Assembly: GCF_014196835.1 (NCBI RefSeq)
Contig: NZ_JACIEK010000010.1
Span: forward strand, 1 to 64,000
Source of the DNA: Aureimonas pseudogalii
GTDB taxonomy: Bacteria > Pseudomonadota > Alphaproteobacteria > Rhizobiales > Rhizobiaceae
Direction of reading: 5' to 3'
Length of the DNA: 64,000 nucleotides
Shown here: positions 26,271 to 34,336 of the stretch, piece after piece
How the letters are laid out: each line of letters begins with the position of its first letter
How positions within the stretch are numbered: position 1 is the stretch's first letter
Position numbers and translations under genes: made by a program
The notes under the pieces: generated by a model
The model's database searches: none
Told to the model about the DNA's origin: nothing
What the model saw: only the letters and a program-made list of their open reading frames with translations

Positions 26271-27554
26271 TCAGCCTCGCTTGAGGATGGCGTTCGCCTC
26301 GCGCACGAGGGCCTCGCCGGCATCGGCCGGGCTGGTGCGCTCGAAGCCGATCTCCTCGTTCAGGCGCTTGAGCACGAAGGCGAGCTCACCGGCGCCGGGC
26401 GGCGGGGAGGGCGGCAGAAGGCCGACGTCCGGCGTGATGAGAGCGATGTAGTCCACCATGATGCGGTCGACCTCGTTGAGGTCGGGCGTCAGCAGATCGC
26501 GCATCGCGGCCGAGGCGGGAACGCCGCGCTCGGTGCCGAGCGCCTTCACGCCGGCCGGATCGGCCACCAGGAAGTTGGCGAAGGCGACGGCGGCCTCGCG
26601 CGAGGCGGTCGTCGCCGAGAGGCTGACGAGCTGCGAGGGCTTAAGATAGTGGCCCGAGGGCGCGCCGGGCTTGAGGATGGGATAGGGCGCCAGCGCCAGC
26701 TTGGCCTTGTTGAGCTTCTGGTAGCCCACGAACTGGTTGGAATGCATGAAGGCGGTGGCGGCCTTGCCGGTGGTGATGGCGTTCGACTCGATGTTCTGCT
26801 GGTCGAGCGCCTGCACGTCGGCGGGCACGCAGGCCCTGGCCTCGCGCATGTCCTTCCACAGCGTGAACCAGGCCGCCGCATCGCTCGGCTCGTAGCCGAG
26901 GCCCCCGTCGGGGGCGTAGAGCGACTTGCCGTTCTGGCGCAGCCATAGTTCGAACGAGGGCTCGACGCCGCCGGCATCGGCGAGCGCGAAGATGCCGGGC
27001 TTGGGTTTGTTCTTGGCGAAGGCGGCGCCGGCCGCGGCGAGCTCTTCCCAGGTCTGGCCCGCCTTCGGCGGCGCGACGCCGGTCTTTTCCCAGGTCGCCG
27101 CGTCGTAGACGATCGACGAGGCGTTGACGCCGAGATTGATCCCGTAGAGCTTGCCGTCGACCCGCCCGGAATCGATGTTGGCTGCGCCGAAATCGGCGAT
27201 CTGCAGCGCCTTGCCGATCTCGTCGTCGAGCGGCATCAAGGCGCCGCGCCGCGCGTATTCGAAGATGTAGCGGTAATCCATCTGGATGAGGTCGGGCGCG
27301 TTGCGGCCGGCGACCTGTGTGGCGAGACGCGGCCAATAGTCCGACCAGCCGGCGAACTCTCCGACGATGCTGGTGCCGGGCCGGGCCGACTGGAAGGCCT
27401 GGATCGCCGCGTTCGTGCGGTCGGCCCGCTCCTGCGAGCCCCACCAGAGGAAGCGCAGTCGCGCATCCTCTGCAAAGGCCACGCGGCCCCCGAGGCTGGC
27501 CAGTGCGAAGGCGGCGACGCCACCCTGCAATACGCTACGCCGCGTCAACGACAT
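26271..27554 (-). CDS. Sugar ABC transporter substrate-binding protein
   Basis: 427 residues, family 1 solute-binding protein. Twin-arginine-like signal (MSLTRRSVLQGGVAAFAL, cleavage after AFA). Core: RFLWWGSQERADRTNAAIQA, a WPRLATQVAGRNAPDLIQMD segment typical of the family, and a conserved GRVDGKLYGINLG. The start at 27554 has GGAGG seven bases upstream; a longer frame exists but lacks a signal sequence at its start. First gene of the operon. The operator-like palindrome of the divergent TetR-type regulator lies 65-86 bases upstream. Confidence 0.93.
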   Translation of the reverse strand: MSLTRRSVLQGGVAAFALASLGGRVAFAEDARLRFLWWGSQERADRTNAAIQAFQSARPGTSIVGEFAGWSDYWPRLATQVAGRNAPDLIQMDYRYIFEYARRGALMPLDDEIGKALQIADFGAANIDSGRVDGKLYGINLGVNASSIVYDAATWEKTGVAPPKAGQTWEELAAAGAAFAKNKPKPGIFALADAGGVEPSFELWLRQNGKSLYAPDGGLGYEPSDAAAWFTLWKDMREARACVPADVQALDQQNIESNAITTGKAATAFMHSNQFVGYQKLNKAKLALAPYPILKPGAPSGHYLKPSQLVSLSATTASREAAVAFANFLVADPAGVKALGTERGVPASAAMRDLLTPDLNEVDRIMVDYIALITPDVGLLPPSPPPGAGELAFVLKRLNEEIGFERTSPADAGEALVREANAILKRG

Positions 27555-27618
27555 CGTTCGTCCTCCCGAGATCCGTCGCCTGTTTGTCAGGCATACTTGG
27601 CATCCGGCTTGTTGCCGA

Positions 27619-27640
27619 CTTATAACCATTTGGTTACAAG
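27619..27640. promoter_or_regulatory. Palindromic operator, copy 1 (TetR-type)
   Basis: CTTATAACCA, TT, TGGTTACAAG. The core TAACCA-N2-TGGTTA is a perfect inverted repeat, nearly perfect over 22 bases. It lies between the divergent binding-protein operon and the TetR-type gene. The same core recurs at 28473-28486 before the third oxidoreductase, so it is very likely the regulator's operator. Confidence 0.75.
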
Positions 27641-27682
27641 CGTGTCCTTCGATGAGGGCCTTGTCAAGCCGGAGTGCCTGAA

Positions 27683-28426
27683 ATGGACGACACGAAATCG
27701 CCAGCGGCCGTTGCCGGGGTGGCAACGAGCGACGTGGCGGTCGGCGTCGAGGGCGTTCGCGGCGACGCTCCTTCTGCGAGCGTCCCGGCCGGCACGGCGG
27801 CCGCGCCGCGGCCGACGCGCAATCCCGAGCGCACGAAGGCCGCGATCTTCGAGGCGGCCCGCCGGGAGTTCGCGGACAAGGGTCTGGCCGGTGCCCGCAT
27901 CGACGTCGTCGCCCGGCGCGCGGGAACCAACAAGCGGATGATCTACCACTATTTCGGCGACAAGGACGCGCTCTACCTGGCGGTGATCGAGGAGAACTAT
28001 CGCCATATCCGCTTCGCCGAGCGCCGATTGGATCTGACCCGCCGCGAGCCCGTGGAGGGCCTGCGCGAACTCGCTCTCTTCACCTGGCACTACTATCTGG
28101 ATCACCCGGAATTCCTCAGTCTCGTGACGACGGAGAACCTCAATCGCGCCCGCTACCTGAAGCGGGCGAACGGCATCCTCGAGATCCATTCCAAATTCCG
28201 CAGCGAGCTGGAGGACGTCCTGAGGCGAGGCGCGGAGGCCGGGATCTTCCGCCGGGATCTCGATCCCGTCTCGGTCTACATGACCATCGCCTCGCTCGGG
28301 TTTTTCTACCTCGCCAACCGCTACACGAACTCGACGATCTTCCAGCGCGATCTCCTCGATCCCGCGGCGCTCGAACGTTGGGGCGACCATATCGCCGCGA
28401 CCGTGGTCGCGTCCGTTCGGGTCTAG
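27683..28426 (+). CDS. TetR-family transcriptional regulator of the sugar locus
   Basis: 247 residues. A 40-residue disordered Ala/Val-rich start is followed by a TetR HTH (TKAAIFEAARREFADKG, then RIDVVARRAGTNKRMIYHYF) and an all-helical ligand domain with an aromatic-rich middle (LFTWHYYLDHPEFL). The ATG at 27683 has GGAG 8 bases upstream; a GTG at 27674 is the alternative. It sits between the ABC operon and the third oxidoreductase, with a shared palindrome at both. TetR control of a CUT1 sugar locus is unusual; LacI or AraC types are common. Confidence 0.9.
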   Translation: MDDTKSPAAVAGVATSDVAVGVEGVRGDAPSASVPAGTAAAPRPTRNPERTKAAIFEAARREFADKGLAGARIDVVARRAGTNKRMIYHYFGDKDALYLAVIEENYRHIRFAERRLDLTRREPVEGLRELALFTWHYYLDHPEFLSLVTTENLNRARYLKRANGILEIHSKFRSELEDVLRRGAEAGIFRRDLDPVSVYMTIASLGFFYLANRYTNSTIFQRDLLDPAALERWGDHIAATVVASVRV

Positions 28427-28442
28427 GAACGCCAAATTGCGG

Positions 28443-28490
28443 TTGACAGAAATGGCATCGCATCGTCACAAATAACCAGATGGTTACAAG
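28443..28490 (+). promoter_or_regulatory. Promoter with palindromic operator, copy 2
   Basis: A consensus TTGACA at 28443-28448 is followed about 17 bases later by a weak -10 region. The operator core TAACCA, GA, TGGTTA at 28473-28486 overlaps or lies just after the -10 region, where a bound repressor would block transcription of the oxidoreductase at 28612. Core half-sites are identical to copy 1 at 27623-27636. Confidence 0.7.
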
Positions 28491-28611
28491 ATCGGGCGCT
28501 GCGGGCGAGGCCCATCGCAGAGGGCGACCTTTCGGTCGGCGCAGCGGGAACACGCGACGATCCAATTCGCGAACGAGGGCCACCGAAGGCCCCATGGGAG
28601 ACGGACTCAAC

Positions 28612-29844
28612 ATGGCACAGGAACTGAAGCGGGTGCGCTACGCGCTCGTCGGCACCGGCAATCGCGGCACCACGATGTGGGGCCGCGAACTCCTGGCCGG
28701 GTGGAGCGAGTTCGTCGAACTCGTGGGCATCTGCGACCTCAACCTCATGCGGGCCGAACGCGCCCGGTCGATGATCGGCTCGTCCGCGCCGCTCTACGAG
28801 GATTTCGCGCTGATGCTGGAGGAGTTGAAGCCGGCGCTGGTGATCGTCTGCACGCCCGACGACACGCATGACGACATCATCATCCGCGCATTGGAATCAG
28901 GCGCCGACGTCATCTCGGAGAAGCCGATGACGACGACGCCCGGCAAGATCGAGCGCATCCGCGAGGCCGAGGCGCGCACCGGGCGGCGTGTCGACGTGTC
29001 CTTCAACTACCGGTTCTCGCCGACCGCCGCACGCATCAAGGAACTGATCGAGGAGGGCGCGATCGGCGACGTCACGTCCGTCGACTTCCACTGGTATCTC
29101 GACAACCGGCATGGCGCCGACTACTTCCGGCGCTGGCACGCCTACGGCGCGCATTCCGGCTCGCTCTTCGTCCACAAGGCGACCCATCACTTCGACCTTC
29201 TGAACTGGTATCTCGATTCCGATCCGGTGGAGGTGAAGGGCTTCGGCCAACTCGTCCACTACGGCCGAAACGGGCCGTTCCGCGGCGTGCGCTGCAAGAC
29301 GTGCCCGCACAAGGGCGAGTGCGACTACTACCTGGATCTGGCCGCGGACCCGTTTCTCGACGCGCTCTACGAGGATCCGTCCGCCCTCGACGGCTACCAC
29401 CGCGATGCCTGCGTCTACCGCGAGGACATCGACATTCCCGACACGATGACGGCGGCGATCCGCTACCGCAGCGGCGTGCAAGTTTCCTACTCGCTGAACA
29501 CCTACATGCCGATCGAGGGGCACCACATCGCCTTCAACGGCCATCGCGGGCGCATCGAGCTTCGCCAGTACGAGAAGCAACCCTGGACCGAGCCGCCGGC
29601 CGACGAGATCGTCCTGATGAAGAGCTTCGGCGGCGGCGTCGAGCGGATCTGGGTGCCGCACGAGGCGGGAGGGCACTATGGCGGCGACAACCGCATGCGC
29701 GACATGATCTTCAAGCCCGGCTCGAACGACCGGTTGCGTCAGCGTGCGGGCTCGCGCGCCGGCGCCATGTCGGTCCTCTGCGGACTGGCAGCGCTGGAAA
29801 GCTCGCGCACCGGGGGCTCAGCCACGCTGCCGACGCTGCTCTGA
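28612..29844 (+). CDS. Gfo/Idh/MocA-family oxidoreductase with cysteine cluster
   Basis: 410 residues. Rossmann fold (YALVGTGNRGTTMWG), EKP motif (VISEKPMTTT) and a C-terminal domain with SLFVHKATHHFDLLNW. An insert carries a cysteine group RCKTCPHKGECDYY (C-x2-C-x5-C), plus a later cysteine (DACVY), as in a Gfo/Idh/MocA subgroup thought to bind a metal or disulfide there. The ATG at 28612 is chosen from the typical start; 28594 is in frame. It is divergent from the operon on the other side of the TetR gene and shares its operator. Likely acts on the same imported substrate. Confidence 0.9.
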   Translation: MAQELKRVRYALVGTGNRGTTMWGRELLAGWSEFVELVGICDLNLMRAERARSMIGSSAPLYEDFALMLEELKPALVIVCTPDDTHDDIIIRALESGADVISEKPMTTTPGKIERIREAEARTGRRVDVSFNYRFSPTAARIKELIEEGAIGDVTSVDFHWYLDNRHGADYFRRWHAYGAHSGSLFVHKATHHFDLLNWYLDSDPVEVKGFGQLVHYGRNGPFRGVRCKTCPHKGECDYYLDLAADPFLDALYEDPSALDGYHRDACVYREDIDIPDTMTAAIRYRSGVQVSYSLNTYMPIEGHHIAFNGHRGRIELRQYEKQPWTEPPADEIVLMKSFGGGVERIWVPHEAGGHYGGDNRMRDMIFKPGSNDRLRQRAGSRAGAMSVLCGLAALESSRTGGSATLPTLL

Positions 29845-30413
29845 AGTCCGCTTGATCCGGGGGGGGGGAGCCGTCGGATCGAGCGCGTGCTTCCAAGCGA
29901 GAAAGGGCCAACCGTTCATTCGCAGTTTGCTTGCCTTCCCGGTCGGCGTTCGGTTGCTCACTCAAGTGATCTGACTGAAATGCCTCATTGGGGTGAGGCA
30001 AGACGCAATCCAGTCGGCTCCGTTCTCGTCATGCAACGAAGGGCGCGGCTTCGCGTAACCCGGCGTCCTCGCAGTCTTCGTTCCCAATCCACGAAAACTG
30101 ACAGACCGGATGCCCACGCCCTTCCGCCGGACGAGGCGCTGCGGCGGCTTCGCGATCACCACCTCTTCGCTCGCCGGGGCCGCCTCGATGCGTTTGGAAG
30201 GTTTGGGTCTTGGCGGCGTGAACGCTCATCTGCAGGCCGAACTCCCGTGAGCGAATTTGGCTACGCGTGCCGAAATCTTCCCGATCTGACCATCGCCCGA
30301 TCGGTCGCGACAGCCCACGGCGACATGCGACGTGGCATCACGGCGGTGGACACCCCGGCCGTCCTTTGATCTGAACGACAGGGAGACTGATCGATCGACC
30401 GGAGAGAGATGCC
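29845..30413. other. Intergenic region without a supported gene
   Basis: A run of ten G occurs at 29859-29868, and a perfect hairpin at 29981-30000 (TGCCTCA, TTGGGG, TGAGGCA). A minus-strand frame near 30100-30200 reads SKRIEAAPASEEVVIAKPPQ then RLVRRKG, perhaps a decayed gene fragment, but I do not recognise it. The 3' part carries the ribosome binding site of the YdcF-like gene. Confidence 0.4.
29981..30000. repeat. Inverted repeat (hairpin)
   Basis: TGCCTCA at 29981-29987 pairs perfectly with TGAGGCA at 29994-30000 around a 6-base loop. There is no following T-run, so it is not a classic terminator. Confidence 0.5.
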
Positions 30414-31478
30414 ATGATCGCCAAGCGGCTCGCCCCCATCGGCGCCCTGAGCGCCATCGTCCTGGCAATTGGGCTGGCCTCCAGCGCGGCGGCGTTCGAC
30501 CCGGCGGATGCCGGGCGGATCCAGACGCTGGTCGACACCGGCATGCGCTACTACTGGACCGGCGGCGACGTGAAGAAGGCCGAGGCCGAGATCTTCAAGG
30601 GCATCACGCTTCATGGCCGCTACGACGTCGTCGAGCAGTCCTTCGCCGAGGCGGCTAGGCTGGCGCCCGAGCGGCTGGATTTCCTGTTCGCCGTCGCCTC
30701 CTCGCAGATCCTGCAGAAGAAGACCGCCGAGGCCGCCGCCACCTATCGCGCGATCCTCGCCAAGGATCCCAACTCCTTCGAAGCCCAGGCCTGGCTCGAG
30801 GCCTTGGCGCGGATCGGGAACGACGGGGCGCTCGCCTCCCTGTCGCACCAGTCCCTCGCCGGGATGGACGGGGAACGAGCGGAGACCTATCGCCGCCTGT
30901 TCGCGCGCGTCGAGCAGATCATCGCCGACAAGCCGAACGCGGAGGTCACCGAGGTCGCCGGCAAGACCTCGATCGTCGTGCTCGGCTATGCGCTGGCCAA
31001 GGACGGCACCGCCGAGAAGCCGCTTCTCGATCGGCTGGATGTGGCGCTGGAAGCGGCCCGGGCCAACCCGGCGGCGCGCGTGATGGTGACCGGCGGGCAA
31101 CCCCAGGCGGGCGTGACCGAGGGCGACGTCATGATGAAGTGGCTCGTCGATCGCGGGATCGATCGCGACCGCATCCTGATCGAGGACAAGTCCAAGGACA
31201 CGGTCGGCAACATGCTGAACGTCGCCAACCTCCTGCGACGCCACACGGCCGACACCGTGATCCTCGTCACCAGTTCGAGCCACATGCGCCGGGCGCGGGC
31301 GGTGCTGGAAGAGGCGCTCTCTCAGACGGGGATCTCCGCCGCCGTCCTGCCGGTCGTCGCCCTCGACGCGCCCAGCATGGAGGAGGCTGCGAAGGCCTCG
31401 ACGGACGAGCGCCTGGTGGTCTACCGCGACCTCATGCGCGTCTCGGGTCTCTGGGCCTATCCGGGCCTTCAGCAGTAG
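30414..31478 (+). CDS. Periplasmic YdcF-like (DUF218) protein with TPR-like region
   Basis: 354 residues. A Sec signal peptide (to about residue 27, SSAAAF) precedes a helical TPR-like stretch (about 50-140: EQSFAEAARLAPERLDFLFA and AAATYRAILAKDPNSFEAQA). The C-terminal half is a DUF218/YdcF domain: KTSIVVLGYALAKDG, VMVTGGQPQAGVTEG, LIEDKSKDTVGNMLNV and VTSSSHMRRA. YdcF-type proteins are linked to envelope metabolism; their reaction is poorly known. GGAGAG lies just upstream of the ATG. The gene is monocistronic, with ROK kinase downstream on the other strand. Confidence 0.85.
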   Translation: MIAKRLAPIGALSAIVLAIGLASSAAAFDPADAGRIQTLVDTGMRYYWTGGDVKKAEAEIFKGITLHGRYDVVEQSFAEAARLAPERLDFLFAVASSQILQKKTAEAAATYRAILAKDPNSFEAQAWLEALARIGNDGALASLSHQSLAGMDGERAETYRRLFARVEQIIADKPNAEVTEVAGKTSIVVLGYALAKDGTAEKPLLDRLDVALEAARANPAARVMVTGGQPQAGVTEGDVMMKWLVDRGIDRDRILIEDKSKDTVGNMLNVANLLRRHTADTVILVTSSSHMRRARAVLEEALSQTGISAAVLPVVALDAPSMEEAAKASTDERLVVYRDLMRVSGLWAYPGLQQ

Positions 31479-31724
31479 CCGAGGGAACCGCGCCTCCAAT
31501 CTCGGAAGACGGCCGGCAACGCCATTCGGGGCTTCCAGACGATATCGAGGTTCCAGAAGGGTTCGTTCCGCTCCGAGGTGAATGGTCCGGCAGGTTCGAT
31601 CGGGGGGCGCTTCATCGGCCGTCCGTCCGGGCGTTTGTCGCCTTTGAAGGGAAGGGAAGAGCGCGTCGATGTCCGTCGCAGGCGCGTCGAAGAACTTCGT
31701 TCCGACACCCGCCTGGTTGCACCA

Positions 31725-33239
31725 TCACGCGGATGCGTTCCCTGCCATCCCGCGCACCCTTGCAGTTTCGACATCGACTGGTGACCGTTCGACCTTCTGC
31801 GTGTCTTCGACGGCTGTCATGTCCGGCGTCGGCATCGGCACCCAGCCGCGCGTGAGACGTTCGCATAACGCGTCGACGTCGAGGGGCAGCTGCGTGTCGA
31901 TCGCGACCGGCGTGCAAAGCCCGACGGGTTCCGCTCGTTCGGCGAGCGCGACGAGTTCGGGCACGTAGTCCGCTCCGGGGTGGCCGGGGGCGCGCGTGCC
32001 GACCCGCCGCAGGTAGCGCTCGCCGATCGTCGCGGACGGCGCCGTGCACCAGACCTCCGCGACCTCGGCAGCGCCGGACGCCGCCAGAAGCGCCAGGACG
32101 AGCGGGCGGGGCTGGAACCCGAACCAGGCGTCCAGCACGAAGGTCGTTCCAGCGGGCGCCTCGGCGACGACCGCGAACATCGCCTTGAGGCTGGCGCGGC
32201 CGAGCACGCGGTTGAACGGGCGGTCGACGCCTTCGATCTCTTCGAGGAACGGCGTCTTCACGGTGTCGAGGGCAATGCGCGGCCAGCCGGTGGCTTCGCT
32301 GAGACCTGCCGCGACCGTGCTCTTGCCGCTGGCGGGAACGCCGTTGACGAGGACGACGCGCTTGGGTCCGCGCGCAGCCGGCGGGGTCGCGAGCGCGGCC
32401 CCGATCACGCCGGCATCGTCGCCGAGACGAGCCGGCACCACCGGGCTCGCATACCACGAGGCCGGCGCTTCGATCCCCGCCAGCGCGGCAGAGGCCGCTT
32501 CGCCGAGCCCCCCGCCCAGAACCACCAACTCGGGATCGTGGACGGCGACGAGGCTGTCGATCGCGAGCCGCAGGGGCGCTGCCCAGGCCTCCAGCACGCG
32601 CCGTGCCGCGTCATCGCCTTCGGCGCGCCGCGTCAGAAGCTCGTTCGCGGTGACCGTCGCCGGGAGGCCGGCCTCGCGGATGTGAACGCCGAGCGCGGTA
32701 CCCGAACTCACCGTCTCGATGCAGCCGTGCCGCCCGCAGAGACACGCCCGACCCGCCGGATCGACGATGACGTGCCCGAGCTGCCCTGCCGCGCCGCGTC
32801 CGCGCGCAATTCGGCCCGAATCGAGGATGGCGCCGCCGATGCCGGTGCCGATGGTCAGCATCACGACGTGACGCGCGCCGCGCGCCGCGCCCACCGCCGC
32901 CTCGGCCACGAGCGCCATGCTGCAGTCGTTGTCGATCACCACCGGGCGGCCGAACCGGCCTGTCAGTCGATCGGCGAGGTCGATCCCGGAGAGATCCACG
33001 TAGCCACCGGACAGAACCCGGCCGGCCTCGAAATCCACCCGTCCGGGCACGCCGATGCCGATGCGGACCACCGAGGCGTCGTCGATCTCGGCGATCAGCT
33101 CCTCGATCCGGCGAAGCACGAGCTGCGGGTCGCGCCCGCTCGGCGCCCGAGCCCGCGCCTCGATGACGCCGTCCAGAGTGACGCGGGCGGCCCTCATATG
33201 GGTGCCGCCGATGTCGATGCCGATCGCGCTCGCCGGCAT
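31725..33239 (-). CDS. ROK-family sugar kinase fused to a P-loop kinase domain
   Basis: 504 residues, two enzymes in one chain. Residues 1-285 are a ROK kinase: IGIDIGGTHMRAARV, catalytic D105 in VIDNDCSMA, and the zinc motif GHVIVDP..ACLCGRHGCIE. Residues about 293-470 hold a separate nucleotide-binding domain with a perfect P-loop (GVPASGKST, 300-308), a later DAWFGFQPRP and an RR-containing lid, resembling AAA_33/chloramphenicol-phosphotransferase-like kinases. The final 30 residues are variable. Next to a class I aldolase, so it may phosphorylate a sugar twice to make a bisphosphate for cleavage. That role is inference. Confidence 0.88.
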   Translation of the reverse strand: MPASAIGIDIGGTHMRAARVTLDGVIEARARAPSGRDPQLVLRRIEELIAEIDDASVVRIGIGVPGRVDFEAGRVLSGGYVDLSGIDLADRLTGRFGRPVVIDNDCSMALVAEAAVGAARGARHVVMLTIGTGIGGAILDSGRIARGRGAAGQLGHVIVDPAGRACLCGRHGCIETVSSGTALGVHIREAGLPATVTANELLTRRAEGDDAARRVLEAWAAPLRLAIDSLVAVHDPELVVLGGGLGEAASAALAGIEAPASWYASPVVPARLGDDAGVIGAALATPPAARGPKRVVLVNGVPASGKSTVAAGLSEATGWPRIALDTVKTPFLEEIEGVDRPFNRVLGRASLKAMFAVVAEAPAGTTFVLDAWFGFQPRPLVLALLAASGAAEVAEVWCTAPSATIGERYLRRVGTRAPGHPGADYVPELVALAERAEPVGLCTPVAIDTQLPLDVDALCERLTRGWVPMPTPDMTAVEDTQKVERSPVDVETARVRGMAGNASA

Positions 33240-33245
33240 GGGGCC

Positions 33246-34160
33246 TCAGGCGACCTTGGCCGCGGGTGCCCGGTAGCGGGCGATCACCGCCTGGATCTCG
33301 CGCAGGCGCGGCACCGCCACGCTCGTCAGCCGGCTGCGCGTCGTCGCGCGGTCGAGCGAGATGCAGTCCTTCCAGAGCGAACGCCCCGCGATGACGCCGG
33401 ACGCGCCGTTGCGCATCGCGCTTTCGACCTGCCCGAGGAAGGTCGCATGGTCGACACCCGCCGACAGCACCGCCCAGGGCACGTCGCCCGAAAGACGCGT
33501 GACCTCGGCGCAGGACGCATCCGAACCCGGATAGGGGATCTTCAGGACCTTGGATCCGAGTTCCAGGCAGAGGCGAGACCCGCCCTGGATGAGTTCGGGG
33601 ATCTTCGCCTTGTAGGCCTCGGCATCCTCGCCCTCCAGCGCGTAGGTCAAGAACTCGACCACGAGCAGGAGATCCTCGCGGGCGAAATCCGCGATGGCGT
33701 CGCGTAGGATCGCGAGATTTTGGGTGTTGGCCTCGGGCGTGTCGGAGCGCAGATACACCATGATCTTGCCGCCGGTGCCACCGAGCTCGCGCACGCGCCG
33801 GGCGTCGATGCCCTCCACCATCTTGGACAGGCGATAGCCCTCGGGCGAGGTGTCCCAGCCCGAGGCGTCGAGCCCGATGAGCAGCGCGGTGTCGCGCGCC
33901 AGAACCCCCTGATCGACGAGATGGGGAACGGCGCAGATCGGATCCACCAGCACGCATCCGGCCTCGCTCGCCAGATAGCGCGTGATGTCGGCTTTGGTGT
34001 CGCCGAGAACCTCGTTGCCGATCGCCGCCTGCTCGGCGGGATCGCTCGCCAGAAGCGTCCGCATGCCGCCGCGCTGGTCGCAGGCGATCACCATCATCGC
34101 GCCGTCGCGCCCGCAGATCTGATGATATCCTCGCCGTTCCGCCGTGGTCATCTGCGCCAT
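33246..34160 (-). CDS. Class I aldolase of the tagatose-bisphosphate/YihT type
   Basis: 304 residues. The chain shows CDQRGGMRTLL (family ACDQR.), VDPICAVPHLVD, then KVLKIPYPG holding the likely Schiff-base lysine K207, and WAVLSAGVDHATFLGQVESA with NGASGVIAGRSLWKD at the phosphate-binding end. It resembles LacD-type tagatose 1,6-bisphosphate aldolases and the sulfofructose-phosphate aldolase YihT. The substrate is unknown. The start at 34160 has GAGGAGGAG upstream. It lies 6 bases before the ROK/P-loop kinase gene and is divergent from a SorC-type regulator. Confidence 0.85.
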   Translation of the reverse strand: MAQMTTAERRGYHQICGRDGAMMVIACDQRGGMRTLLASDPAEQAAIGNEVLGDTKADITRYLASEAGCVLVDPICAVPHLVDQGVLARDTALLIGLDASGWDTSPEGYRLSKMVEGIDARRVRELGGTGGKIMVYLRSDTPEANTQNLAILRDAIADFAREDLLLVVEFLTYALEGEDAEAYKAKIPELIQGGSRLCLELGSKVLKIPYPGSDASCAEVTRLSGDVPWAVLSAGVDHATFLGQVESAMRNGASGVIAGRSLWKDCISLDRATTRSRLTSVAVPRLREIQAVIARYRAPAAKVA

Positions 34161-34241
34161 AGTATGCTCCTCCTCGCTTGGGTCGACCCGTCTCCCTGCC
34201 GGTGTCATAGCCCGGAACGGAATGGCCCTGCGCCAACTTGT

Positions 34242-34267
34242 AACATCTCTCTGCAAGGAATTGCAAC
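34242..34267. promoter_or_regulatory. Shared operator-like element, copy 1 (SorC-type)
   Basis: Read on the minus strand this is GTTGCAAT, three bases, TT, one base, CAGAGA, one base, AT. The same pattern in the same order occurs at 35242-35266 upstream of the binding protein. It lies between the aldolase gene and the SorC-type regulator, where an operator is expected. Confidence 0.55.
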
Positions 34268-34336
34268 CTGGCTATCGGTCCCACCCCGCCCCGTACGCTG
34301 CTGCACACCGTCGCCAAGCTTCACTACGAGGCCGAC

